A DNA stretch of 64,000 nt from Elmis aenea (taxonomy: Eukaryota > Arthropoda > Insecta > Coleoptera > Elmidae): positions 1,922,868-1,986,867 of the forward strand of contig OX393577.1 in assembly GCA_947652605.1 (NCBI GenBank). Reading direction: 5' to 3'. A program made the position numbers and the translations under genes. Shown piece after piece: positions 36,901 to 49,561 of this stretch. How positions within the stretch are numbered: position 1 is the stretch's first letter; each line of letters opens with the position of its first letter. Below the pieces are notes generated by a model. That model made no database searches. It was not told the origin of the DNA and was given only the letters and a program-made list of their open reading frames with translations.

Positions 36901-39548
36901 TTATTTAGGTGCCTCGTTTAATGTTTAACATTATCACGGACTGAACTTTAAAGTATAAAAGCAGGTTTTACTGACACAAATTAATGATTGTTGGTTTGAT
37001 CATGACGAGGATATCGTTCGGATTAACAAGTATTGTGTGTGTATTTCTTTGCGTTTAGCATAAATTAAGTAAATTTAAATATACGTTGCCCGTAGATTTG
37101 CCTCCGTACCGAACAAATAAAACGAAACCAGACCAATAAGCAGTGTAATGACACATTCTGAACATAGCAAGCATCCTTGTCGGTAATAAACTTTACTGGC
37201 AAGTAAAGAATGCCAAATATCCCTGGAATCACTATCCCGCATAGCCAAACAGAGTTATGACTTGTTATATGGCCATTCGATCATACCGGCGTCGTTATCA
37301 CGCGTCTAACGATATCATTTAGTAAACTGGAGCTTTATGAGATGTTCCAAAATGTTTTCGTGCAATATTTTAACGAAGTTCTTCCTCTGGACTAATCACT
37401 TTTCTGTTCTTCGCACATGCTGCATGCATTTTTAACGAAATTCCGAATAATCTACAAAACGGTTGATTATTTCGGCGCATGACGTCAGCGTACGTGTTAA
37501 ATACGTAATCAGTAGGAAGCTCAGGTTAGCCTTCAGTCGATGTTCGCCGCCTCCGGTCGCGGTTGGCGTACATCGCGCATGTCTCCTCCAGCACCGCCTC
37601 CAATGTACACCTATATTATCTACCAATTAGCCAATACCCCCCAGATAACTAATACATTGTAATAACAATGTAACAGAGCACCCATCGTGTATGTATGTGC
37701 GTGGAATACTCTGCTTTTTCGCCCAAGTCCGACAAATCCTTTATTTAAGACAATGGCTTCGCATGTCTCTAGATATTTGAGCCCCTGAACCAAATTATAA
37801 ATAATTAATAATTCAGGCCTTTTATACTGCCCGGACACAATATCAAATTAAGATTGCATTTCTAGATTATTCCCGTAAAGTCTTAAGTAATTAATTTGGT
37901 ACTTGTGTACGAGTCTAATCATTAATTAGTACGCTACATGCATCTTCGGTAAATTCTGACTCAATCGTTATGAAAACAAGCAGAAATTCGACCTCGTAAA
38001 AACGCGAAATCAGATTGTCCTAAAATAAGAGCGAACGCGAGTGCATTTCAAGTTTTTTCGTCGAGATAAAACAAAAACCGTAGTAGCCTATTCTGTGAAA
38101 GACAAAGATTTAAAGTCGTCAACTGTAGACGTCTATCTTGATGCAAACTGTCAGTCATCAATAACTCGTGGAAAGAAATATTGACTTTAATGACGGAAAG
38201 CTCGGTCGCGTTTTCGATTTTTGAGGGACAAAACTTTTTCCGAAAATTAACGAGCGGTTTTTTTCAACGAGCTCCGAATATCAAATAGTCATACATTTGA
38301 ATTTTTCGATCGTACGAAATGAAAAATAAATTGTTTTGACAGTCTCGGCCATTTTGATTTCAATAATTAGCAATTCTAAAATTTTGTGCATTTATTTGTT
38401 TGCGTCCAGACAAAAGAATTGCGATGACAGATTTAAATATTCAAATCGACATCCAAGACTAAACCAGACTTCTACAGTCGGCCATCACTCATCAGGTATA
38501 ATAATGCAATATATTATTTTCAAATGCCCGTAATACGTACACAATACACATTCTTTTATAACACCAAAATTAAGAACTTTAAGTTGAGCAAATGAAATTT
38601 TTTTAATTTCACAGTAATCTTTAGAGTATTTTAAATTGGAAGGCAAGACCCAACATTAATCAATATAAAAATCGTTGCATCAGCAATGTATTCTTTTGTC
38701 CATATCCCTCTACTTATTAGTCAATAAATATTTAGTAAAATTACAATGCCCCAAAAAAAGCTTCAATATATTCCTTCAGCAATTTAGCTCCACACACGTC
38801 TAAGTTTGTTCACAGAAACTTTGTTTATAACCTTAACACTATAAATAAACACGTCAGCAAAATAATGTGAAGACACACATGGCATATCTTAAGCTACAAT
38901 TAAACTATACTTGCAAATTTAAAACACACTAAAGAAGTCACACCTTGAAACGACGATAAAAATAAAACTAATTACAATGCGTGTAAGCTCGCGCTATAAT
39001 CCCAGAATATAAATTGCCGTAGTACAATACGGCAAATATTTATAAATGGTTAGGTAACATTTGATCAGCGAGCACCAATGACCGAATGAGTATTATTATC
39101 TTTAATTGGCAAGACGGCAAAGCAAGCTTTTCGATGCGTGTCACACAAACGTTTACATGGACAGTTTAGATAACTTGTGCATATATAATGGATAACATCG
39201 TAGAAAATTTACTGTGATGCTCGAGTTAAAAAAAAACAACACACATGCTTGCCAGTGTCTAAACAAAAACAAATTCTAGATGGACTATTATAACCATTTG
39301 TTTGAATCACAAAAGGAATTAAACTGATCGACAGGGCTGTCCCTAGCATTTGTAGGGAACGAGCAAGCAGTGTTTGTCGCGCCCTTTATCATGGGTTCTT
39401 AACACTTATATTGGACTCTGTCCGTCTGTTCGAGTTTTTCAATTCGAGAAGAATAAAAGTGGGTTTTACACGATTTCTCAGAAATTACGGAACCCTAACC
39501 ATACCTATATTTTACGGGCGCCTAAGTGTTAAAGAAACAATAGTTATT

Positions 39549-40205
39549 TACGTAACAAGACCGGAAAATTGTACTTTATTAGACGAGTAGACAATTTTGG
39601 GACAAGCGAGTCTTGAAAGCATACGAGTCCAGACACTTTACGGGTAGTATGTTACGCACAAAACTCGTACGCTTTCAGGACTCGCCTACGACTCGTCCCA
39701 AAACTGTCTACTCGTCCAGTAAAGACGCTGTACGGTGTGCTACGTACAATATTTTTCTGCGTCGGCCACCGATACCAAAATCACATCGTCACAATCCATA
39801 ATCAAACAATAACCCAACAAGCTACAGGTGAAAACTCGCTTGATGGTATAACGACGCTTGTTTGGCAGCGCAAATCAACAAAACAGCTCATCACCATGGC
39901 AACCAGCTATTTTACCGGCCTAGGCCGGTAAAGAGTTGTTATTACCATGGGAACAAGTACTTACTGGCCTAGGCCAGTAAAGACGTATTTTCCAGCCTAA
40001 AAACTGATCGGTAACAACTGAGTTGCTGTTTGACCAACAACCCTGAAGATGTCCGCGATAAAGGAGGACGAAACGCCGGTTATAAAGAAACCTTCGACGC
40101 GGTTCCAACACGGAAACAACTTATATACATTGGACATCGGCCGCAGAAGCCTACAACATAGATTAACCACCGATTTTCTGGCCAGACGCAGAAAAACATT
40201 GTTTT
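39549..40205. mobile_element. Composite fold-back element with stacked palindromes
   Basis: GACGAGTAGACAATTTTGGG (39579) is mirrored by CCCAAAACTGTCTACTCGTC (39698-39717), forming a hairpin of about 140 bp. An outer pair, CAATATTTTTCTGCGTCGGCC (39748) and GACGCAGAAAAACATTG (about 40186), encloses a tandem 49-51-bp unit. The unit carries perfect 22- and 20-bp palindromes at 39911-39932 and 39961-39980 and a CCATGG word. No coding capacity. Boundaries are approximate. Confidence 0.5.
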
Positions 40206-42026
40206 ATTGACACATATTATTTATTGATAAAAATTGATGCTTTATATTAGGGGTGTGATTCAAATGTTGTAAAAATAAGAAAAGCAAAACCAATATACAC
40301 GCGACATCGTCGATTTTTTTGGGGGGAGAACCCCGGAGTTCTGTAGGATTCACTTTGGAAACCAAAACACAAACTACATTTATAGCATGTTAAAGTTGTT
40401 TCTTTACGTTAAACAAAAGAAAAATTAATGTGAACAAATTTATTTCACGGATTGCGATTACAATATTTCGTTGAGTTAGAAATGTTGCATTAGTTTTATG
40501 AATTTGAGTACAAGATTTTTGTTGCTCGAAATTTACTAATGCAAGTAACCAAATTGTAATTATCATAAGAAATATAAATCATGTTTTTCTGGTAACTTAT
40601 TTTATGTTAGTGCGTTTAATTATGAAAGCTTTTGCTTACTGTGAAAACAGTCCAGCAGTGTTGGTCAAATCTGCCGTACAGGAGACTGCCAAAAATTATG
40701 GTTAACAAATCAACTTCACGTCCGTTAATGGTAGAGCATAGGAACGTTAAGCGATGCCGTGGTATACGCGTAGTAAATTTCGTGTTTAAGAATTTTATCG
40801 CTAAAATGTTAATTACTAGAATCAAGCTGATAATCCATGATTTAAAAGTCATATGTTAGTGGTATATGTATTCGCAATGTCAATAATTGTGACGTTAAAA
40901 ACCGAACTACAGACTACAACAATACTTTAAGATAATTTACGATACTTGAACTAGAAGAGGAAGGACTTCGAACGGCCATACGAGTAGACGAAGAAGCGAG
41001 CATGAATTAAATTCAAACCAGGTTATAAATTATAGTATACTTATTTACGAACTATTCTGCTTGTGGCCGGCCAGACAAGTCAAAGGGAGGTGTTCGGGCA
41101 GCTTTTAATAGCGCGCAGGTGTTTAATACGAGTGTTCGATCATAAAAACTTATAATACGTTAACCTAACACGTTACTTATGCATAAAAGCGATGCTGTTA
41201 ATATAAATAATAATACCAACCTCAAGCGATATAACCATTCGTAAATATGACGCAAATATTTACGATAATTAAATTGAAGTCTATAATGTGCTTTTTATTT
41301 ATCATTCAAACAGTCGCGGTTGATTTTTAATGTTTAATTAGACTCATGAAAGTACGGCCGTTATTCGAAGACACAAATTTAAAACAAAGCATCATTCTTG
41401 TAGTTTGTTGTGTATTGGGAATAAGTTCCACACGACGAGATGTCTAAAACGAAAGTATAGGTACACAATGAGTGCTGCTAAAGGAAAAGGAGACATGTAG
41501 CGGCGGTTATACTTCAGCAAAAAGAGACGTGATGATTCTAGGCGTGGTTTAAAGATTCATTCTTCTTTTACAATAAAACAAACACGTACTTTTGTTACTA
41601 TAGCTACTGGAATACGTTCGTCCATTGGCCAACAAGCTTCAGTGTAGTGTTGATTATAAAGTAACCATATAGCATCTTTTTATCATAAATATGTCTATTA
41701 TATTATTGATGGGCATTGTGTTTTATACAGCACGGAGGATTGACGTCCTTTATTAATATATCGATGCGAGCCACGTTTGTAATTATGCTATCTGACCACT
41801 TATTGCTACCGATCGGCTTGTGTAGTCTCCCACAGTTTTATATCGAAGTAGTTGCCCATTTTATCGTCTAATAAACTACAACAGCTATTAGTAAAGGCGC
41901 CTCCGAATTATTCGACCAAATATTGAAAATAATCACAAAATAATATCCACTACTCGATTAAACAAGCATTTATAAGTTTTCTTCAATATATGTCCACAAA
42001 ATTAAGTCGGAATCCGGTAACGAATA

Positions 42027-42876
42027 ACACAGGCCGACATGATTTGTGTCGTTTTGAATTTGATTGGTGGTATTTACTAATTCGGTGGCGCTGATTACGA
42101 ATCCGCTTTTAGTTTTTTGATATCACATCAGGTTTTCACACAAAATATTTTTTTAATAAATTGGATCGGCTACACCAGATGTGCAGGTACCACGACGCGA
42201 CGTCTTGTAGGCCCGAGCATATTGGTCCGAAGGCTAGCTACTCATCACCTGATGTCCCGTATTTGTAACTGTTATAAATCAGTTAAAATACAATAATTTT
42301 ATTAACCCTTTAATGTAAATTATTATGCAAATAGTATGTTGTTTGAATATTTAAAAAAAAGGCTATATTTTTGTTTTTTGAAGACACATTTAGCTGTTTT
42401 TGCATTTTGCTGAAAAACTTGATGAGATAGTGAGAAACTTTGTACGCCATTGAATTCAGAGCATGTTACTTATATGGGAACAGCAATTATAATTTAAATT
42501 GTACAAATAGTATTTTGTTTAGATAGTTTTGAAATAAATTTGGTTTTTTAAGAGACTCATCAATTGTTTTTTCATTTTGTTGAAAATCTTGATGAAATAA
42601 CGAAAATCTGTTGGTGCCATTGAATTCAGAGCATGTGATTTATATAAGGACAGCTCTTGTAATATAAATTATCCAAACGGTTTTTTGTTTAAATAGTTTT
42701 GAAATTTAATTGTGTTGTTTTTCTTTAAAAACTCAATAATCTGTTTTTTCATTTTGCTGAAAAACTTGATGTGATAGCGAAAAACTACGTGTTCCATTGA
42801 ATTCAGAGCATTTATAAAAGAACAGTTATCAAAATTAGAACAACGTACACTTAGTTCTGAAATGTCGGCCTGTGTT
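42027..42876. mobile_element. TIR element with internal tandem repeats, copy 2 (inverted)
   Basis: It begins ACACAGGCCGACATG and ends CATTTCAGAA-side TGTCGGCCTGTGT. The first third matches the unique part of copy 1 in reverse complement (for example CGTCTTGTAGGCCCGAGCAT at 42201). The remainder holds three tandem units anchored by CATTTTGCTGAAAA at 42403, 42573 and 42750 (spacing 170 and 177). It therefore lies inverted to copy 1, about 14.4 kb away in the same intron. Confidence 0.8.
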
Positions 42877-43214
42877 ATTAATTAACTACTTCTCATATTT
42901 GTATCAAACAAGTCATCTAACGTCAGTTACATAAAACAATCGGAGGTCATATTGTAATTAATATTATAATTAATTATATTAAAATTATGACAGCGCGTTG
43001 CCGATATAACAGAGGCTCAAGAATCGATAGGATACTGATATTATTTTTTATGTCTGCGAAATAAATCTATGTAATTGTGTGAGGCCATGGGTGACGCATT
43101 CCCTAAGCACATAAAAAGCGACACATGCGGTGTCTGGGTGTTATTAGTTATGGATAGGATCTTTTGTTCCTTAGATTTATAGCTGATAGAAAATGTGAGC
43201 GCGTTCGATAATAT

Positions 43215-43490
43215 GTGCTGTTAAACGAACGGTCGCGATCGTTAACAAGTTCAACATTTGAAACCGATTTCGACAAAAGCTGCATGAATGTGATCGATTC
43301 TATTTGGCAAGTTTGCTCGGAAGAAGTGAATTTATCTCCAGAAGTTTTATCTTACGTAGCAGTGTACACCGTACCATCAAGCAGTCGGTATCTACTCGAG
43401 GCGCCACGACGTGCGCCATACATTATTGACGACGGCGCGTACGACGCCCGTCCGAAAGCGACCACACAGCCACATTACGAATTCATATGA
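43215..43490 (+). CDS. Hypothetical 91-residue open frame antisense to zfh2 intron 3
   Basis: I do not recognise this protein. The frame starts MLLNERSRSLTSSTFETD and ends ATTQPHYEFI. It is GC-richer and less repetitive in composition than random frames nearby, with an Arg/Pro-rich stretch (YLLEAPRRAP). It sits 131 bases before the stop-side limit of zfh2 exon 3 on the opposite strand. No promoter, poly(A) signal or splice evidence was identified. It may be chance or part of an intronic regulatory patch; the probability of a real gene is low. Confidence 0.15.
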   Translation: MLLNERSRSLTSSTFETDFDKSCMNVIDSIWQVCSEEVNLSPEVLSYVAVYTVPSSSRYLLEAPRRAPYIIDDGAYDARPKATTQPHYEFI

Positions 43491-43679
43491 GAAACACAAT
43501 GGGGGTTTGAAATATTAATCGACATTTCTCATTTTTCCGTAGAAAACAATTCATACTATAGTATATATCTGTACAGAAGATTATACAATGCTTTAAGCAA
43601 GCAAGCAATTTAACGTCGACTTAAAGTAATAAGAAAAATAAGCCAAAATATAATAAAATAACTAAAGAAAAAAACTTAC

Positions 43680-46600
43680 CATTACCGCCGAACATTGAAG
43701 TGTGTAGGAACTGGTTTTGGACCCCAAAAGAACTGTTGCCGCCAATTGCGTATAGTTGTTGGAACAGGGCATCTTGGTTGTTTTCCTTTTCGCTCTTGCT
43801 AGCAGCTACCATCTGCATACTGGCCATCTGAAGAAGTTGCAAATGTGTGTTGTTGTTCAAATTCTGTGTTGAATTGGTAGTAGAATCCGCGTTAATCATA
43901 CCAGAACCTCCTGGTATAGGCGGGACGGTAAATTCTCCATCACTTCCAGATCCATCTTTACTATTATTTTCAAGATGTATCCTGACATTGGCAATATGGC
44001 TCTTGGTAAAAATGTGATCTTGTATCGAATACTTGTGTGAATACTTAAACGAACAGTATTTGCATTCTTCGGGAGTTTTAGGATTGTCGGGTTCGATGCC
44101 ACCAAGAACTTTTTGCAGGGTGATTTTGTTTTTCTTCTCTTTTGCTCTTGCGTTTTGGAACCAAACTTGAATCACTCGCTTGGGAAGTCCTATTTCACGA
44201 CCGAGCATCTCACATTCTGCCATTGTTGGAGTTTTATAATCATTAAATAAGGATTTCATCACTTTCACCTGAACAGATGACATTTGCGTTCTATATCGTT
44301 TAGCGCTTGCACTTCCGGAACCAAGGTGACGTTGATTACTTTGCGTACTACTGGCGGGTGATGTTGGATTGCTCTCGTCATCGAAAAATTCGGTGGTTTC
44401 GGACATGGAATCGCTTCTCTCGTCACAGAGCGATCGCTCGCTGAGATCCGTAAGGGGACCGGTATCGCAAAAACTTTTTTCGTGATCAAACGTCACCTTC
44501 ATCGGTCTAGACAAGTCTACAGGTTTCGACAAATCTAAAGGGATCTCTCCTTCTTCTTTCGCACATTTAATTTCACTTTTATCTCCATTTGTTGAAGAAG
44601 CATGAGATTGTAGTTCGCTTATGTAACGTTTCATACTTTCTTCGTAATACTTTTTGATTGAAGTTTCTATATCGGAATTGAGAGGGGGAAATAGAGGAGG
44701 GATAATATTTTGAGATGTTTGCGACTTTTCCCCGGAACAATTAAAATTTGGAGACGAATCCAGACTAGTTTCTTCATCGGGCAAGGCATCTATGTTGATT
44801 TCTCCACGAGCGCACTGATCTGAATGTTTTGCTGTTAAATGAGATTCGAGTGCCGATTTTACTTTAAAGAGCGCTGGACAAAATGGACAGCGCTTATTAA
44901 TAACTTGGGCATGCGCTCGGAACTGTCCTTTTCGTTCACGGGCTCGCGTATTTTGGAACCATACTTGCACAACGCGCTTTTTTAAACCCACCTCTCGAGC
45001 TATATTCTCCAACATTTTCCTGGAAGGATTGCTCTCGATCTGATATTTCTGATACAAATAATCCAACTGTTCGGGCAAAATTGTAGTCCTTAAACGCTTG
45101 TCTTTCGGTTGATCGGATATATCACTTTCGTTATCGTCTTCAAATTTTCGTTTTTGTCCAGCAACGTTGTTTAACATATTCATCAAAGGATGTTGCAGAG
45201 AAGCCGAAGTGTTATTGCTTAGATCCCCCAGATTTGCATTCAGCTGTTGAAGTTGTGCATGTTGTTGGAGTATACCGAACGGAGAATCTGGAGGATACGA
45301 CGGAAAAAGGTTAGGATTCATTATGTGTACTAGTTGATGTTCCCGCCAAAGATCGAATCTAGGAAACACGAGGTTGCATTTGTCACACTGAAAGGAGCCT
45401 TCTTTATTTTCAGAAGGTGTCGGCGTCGGCGTCGAAACAGGCGAGGTTGGATAATTCGGCGCTATGTTATTTGGAGTTGTTGGTGGATTTGGATGCAAAG
45501 GACTGTGTGAAGTACTTTGAATCGGTGTATTGTGCGTAAGAGGTTGTTGGGTTTGTTCGACTATGGTGCTCGAGTTTGAATCTTCAGAGCTCAACACGGC
45601 TGCAATTTGAGCTGCCGCCGCCTGAGCTTGTGCGGAGCGTTTAGCGTCTTCCTCTTTGAAACAGTGCGTCTTTTGGTGCCGGATAAGTTCGTAATACCGT
45701 TGAAAAACGAGCAAGCATTTCTTACACTGGTAGTTCAAGCCTGGAGTCCTTTGAAATCGATTAGCTCCCGCTTCGTCTGGAATTCCAGGTGCTGGTTCCG
45801 CTGCCGGTTGGTTTTCATAAACTTTTCTCGCCTTTTGTCGTGCGTTTTGAAACCACACGACGATAACTCTCGGACTTAGATTTAATAATTTCGAAAGATA
45901 TTCCAAGTCGTCATCTTTGGGATAGGCATTGTTCTCGAAAAATTCTTGAAGAACTTTGATTTGATAATCTGTAAATCGTGTTCGGTTTGCTCTCTTTCCC
46001 GTGCTACCAGCTGTACTGCTGGAATTACTATTACCACTGCTGGAGTTGTATTCTCCTCGAGTCGGGCTTAAACATCTGTTGCTTGGTATTGGTAGAATAT
46101 TTTGAAGATTGCTTGGACTACCAAAACTTTGTTGATTTAGTTTTGTGGGAGGCAACATCGGACTAGTTAGAGTATGACTGATCGTGGGTGTTAAACTCAT
46201 GTTTATACTATTAGGTGCTGTGGTGGTAATGGTATCACCTAACTGAGATGCTATTATTGAAGTCAAGGATAACGTATTGGGGATGTGCGGATGTGGACTA
46301 ATTGTAGGTGTTAAGATTTCAGGTCCTGAAGTAGTGGGGACCGGACTTTGAGGAAGTTGTGGCTGATGAGGAGGTAATGAATATATGTTAGGTTTTTCTT
46401 CCAGCGAATCAAGCTTTTCGTCATTGCTATACTTTAATTCATCCATCGGCTCTTCTTTTAATTCAGTTTTGACTTCAACTTGCGTTTGCTTAGGAATGTC
46501 TTCCATACTACCACAAGAGTTATTTAAAGCGACTACTTTAGTTTCCCCGGTTTTTTCATATTCCTCCAGGTTAAGAGTGGTTGATGGAGGATTGTTAAAG

Positions 46601-46818
46601 TTGTATGGACTATCTTTGTTTCTTTGTCTTTCTTTAAATAGAGTATTTCTAAACCAATGTTTTATTACTTTTGGAGGTAGACCGCTCTGTGCTGCCATTT
46701 CTTGGATCTGTTCCTCCGATGGCGAGTTATTTATATCGAAATGTGAACGTAAAATTTTTAATTGTTCATCGGTAATGCGAGTTCGAGCACGCTTTTGATT
46801 TGCTGCGGCGTTTGCGGC
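43680..46818 (-). CDS. zfh2: zfh2 coding exon 3 (residues 1742-2787, four homeodomains)
   Basis: This exon holds all the homeodomains: HD1 about 1750-1808 (recognition helix KVIKHWFRNTLFKERQR), HD2 about 2015-2074 (VIVVWFQNARQKARK), HD3 about 2314-2373 (VVQVWFQNTRARERK) and HD4 about 2581-2639 (VIQVWFQNARAKEKK). HD1 has Arg instead of Gln at the WFxN position, as in vertebrate ZFHX HD1. Fingers lie between and after them, with first cysteines near 2105, 2219, 2385 and 2660. PLDLS at 2501-2505 matches the CtBP-binding consensus PxDLS, and a second DLS follows at 2509. VKTE near 1857 fits a SUMO consensus (inference). The acceptor CAACAG precedes 46818 (phase 0), and the donor GTAAGT follows 43680, leaving one base. 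Confidence 0.97.
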
Positions 46819-49561
46819 CTGTTGAAACACAATTTTTATGTAAAAACAAAATTCTTTTGAAATATGTGATATTAAGAAAATGCATCGCAAGGTACGATGG
46901 TTTGTAGCATTTTACACACAGCACTGTCTCATACGCATTGGCTACATATTTCAAAGGCATGCTATGAATTCGCCAAAATTCAAACAGAAATAAAAATGCC
47001 TTGTAAATAATTTGGACGACTGAAAACTTAAGATGACTTTAAAAAAGTATTAAATTTACACAAAATCGTCAGCACGATAAAAGTGAACTATAATTAATAT
47101 ATTTTTCTACAATTAACAAAAATATTACGCTTTTATTTAATTTATTACTAAAAAATTACTGTAAATGTTGCCATGCAAAACATTTGCTCTAAATAGTTTA
47201 ATTGCTTACAATGATTTTCAATTATTATATTTACCAGTTACTTATAAATATGAGCTTAAGAGAAAAATAAGATAGTTCGAATTAATAAAACTGCCTGATT
47301 TAATAATGAACTTACATGCAGGTAAAATATTTGCATTGAATTTGTGATTGATTCATTATGTTATACTTATTATACATATTTGAATATGAATCAATACAGA
47401 GGACGCTTTGACTTAATAATTATCGTAAAAATTGGCATTCGAAAAATTATTGTTTATTGCTTGTTGACTGTGTTTGTTATTTTCTGTCAGTTGTTCACAT
47501 TTTCGGTAGTTTAGACATGGTTACGTGTTGATAAAACATTTAAGGCCAACATTTCATAACGATTCGATTTTATGAAATGGACGAAAAATTCTTACGAGTA
47601 CAACATTTTTTCCGCGTAGGCTGTTTAAATGTAATTTTATTTGCACATTTAACTATTCGTTTACGTCCAACCGTTAAAACAAACGTAAATGTGTACGATT
47701 CACGCTAGCTCATCAACCACTTTTTCGTCTCTTTTGCGAAGTATACCACTCGTATTTCTTTCTCTTATTGGTATACGGTGTGTTCCAGACCTTACTAACA
47801 AGAACGGTACTTGCAAATGAAGAAATTTACTTTATGTTATTTATTACTTATTGAACCGGGCTTTGATAAAAATGACGTTCGATGTTTTATTATTGGATTT
47901 CTTAAAAAATTATAAAGCTAAAAATGAACAATAAAAATGCTAAACCCTCCACTTGGTGATCTAGTACAGGGTGGTCTATTTTCGATGCCCATACAGGGTA
48001 TCTCGGTTATTATCAGAGATAGGAAAAAACTAAGTACGTAGTCTCGATTTCTTTTTACGAGAGGAATTCATTGCGGTAAACAGATTTTTGATATCTTTTT
48101 TAATTTTCGAAATATAGCCAAAAACCGATTTTTGGCAATTTTCAAAAATGTTAAATATCTCGCTTAAACGAAAAGATACAGAAAAACTTTAAAGACATTA
48201 TTTGCATGGTTTTTTGTCCTTAATAAGATAGCGATATTCATTTTTTTTACTCATATAAATATTTATATATACAACTAACTTTCTTATTTTAAATGGCAAC
48301 CATAGTTTGCTTCGACATAAATCGAAAGTTTACTTTTTGCGCTTTTCAAAAATACAATTTGTTATGGTTGCCATTTAAAATAAGAAAGTTAGGTGTAATA
48401 TATCGATATTTATATCAGTAAAAAAAATGAATATCGGTATTTGATTAAGGACAAAAAACCATGCCAATAATGTCGTTTAAGTTTTTCTGTATCTTTTCGT
48501 TTAAGCGAGATATTTGTCATTTCTGAAAATTGCTAAAAATCGGTTTTTGGCTATATTTCGAAAATTAAAAAAGATATCAAAAAGCTGTTTACGGCAATAA
48601 ATTCCTCTCGTAAAAAGAAATCGAGACTACGTGCTTAGTTTTTGTCTATATCTGATAATAACCGAGATACCCTCCCTGCATGGGCATCGAAAATGGACCA
48701 CCCTGTACAAATACATTATTCTAAACAATAAAACTCTGAAAAAAATCCGGTACTTTATACAAATTATGAAATTAATAAATGTATATGTAGGTAGTAGCTA
48801 TATGATAGTACATAGTACCCACTGTTATCAAATTGTTTGAGGTTTTAACTAGCGTTTACAAGATGACTAGTTTATTTGCCATAATTTGAAAACATCCACT
48901 TCGGATGATCACGTATGACAGTTCCTAAACCGATTTCATCACCTACGTGACTTCCAAAATAAAACAGTTTCGAAAACAAATAATTTCAAAATTAATTTAA
49001 AAAATAAACTATCTTCGTAGAAATTTTTAAATTAATGTCTAAACCGTCAACGTTTCGTAAATGTTAAGCTAGTCTCGGAACTTTTTGACCATGCCCTGTA
49101 GGAGAACGTTAAAACTGACAGTGAGACAAACAGTATCTACATTAATTAATTGTTTATTAAACGCACGTCTGCCACTTCGTACACAAGTGATGACACAACA
49201 AAAACTAAAAATTTTGCACAGCCTGATTAGAAGTTTCTTTTATTTACAACAAAAAGTAAAGTAAAAAAAAAACTGGCCCATCTAAACTTTAACTTTCCTG
49301 CTCTGTTGTGTATCGTGTTGAAGTACAAATCATTAGGCATTATACACCGCCCGTTGTGAAGTATTGGAAACTAATACTAGTTGACACTATAATTACGGTA
49401 AGATTAAAAATAGCATGATACATACTTGAGTAGCTGGTAAATTGATATAATTGAAAATCATATGTAAACTGAACCAAATAAAATATAAGAATTAACCCGT
49501 TGCTGTGTTGTCTTTGATCTAAATAATATAATACATGCAGATATCATTTAATAACACTTAC
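46819..49561 (-). other. zfh2: zfh2 intron 2
   Basis: The intron runs from donor GTAAGT (49561-49556) to acceptor CAACAG (ending 46819). Apart from a 745-bp fold-back element at 47964-48708 it holds AT-rich sequence with no recognised feature. Confidence 0.9.
47964..48708. mobile_element. Fold-back MITE with ACAGGGTGG ends (family C)
   Basis: The left end GTACAGGGTGGTC and right end GGACCACCCTGTAC are exact inverses. The arms extend about 330 bp each, meeting at TAAATGGCAACC / GGTTGCCATTTA around a spacer of about 60 bp. The subterminal phrase GTATCTCGGTTATTATCA (47998) is mirrored at the right (about 48650-48668). No open frame of interest. Confidence 0.85.

Larger units (their letters stand above)
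19306..43679 (-). other. zfh2: zfh2 intron 3 (24.4 kb)
   Basis: The intron lies between donor GTAAGT (43679-43674) and acceptor TTTCAG (ending 19306). It contains a mariner, a deleted piggyBac, a hairpin-rich repeat in two copies, a TIR MITE, two inverted copies of a tandem-repeat element, and a homeodomain-site cluster. Stretches 20681-22060, 24733-26230, 29410-32319, 33991-39548 and 40210-42026 show no recognised gene or repeat and may hold regulatory DNA. GC-rich patches sit at 35940-36060 and 37470-37620. Confidence 0.85.

Noticed and set aside
46385..46798. 137-residue plus-strand open frame
   Set aside because: It is antisense to homeodomain 1 and its linker in zfh2 exon 3; a shadow of the real coding strand.
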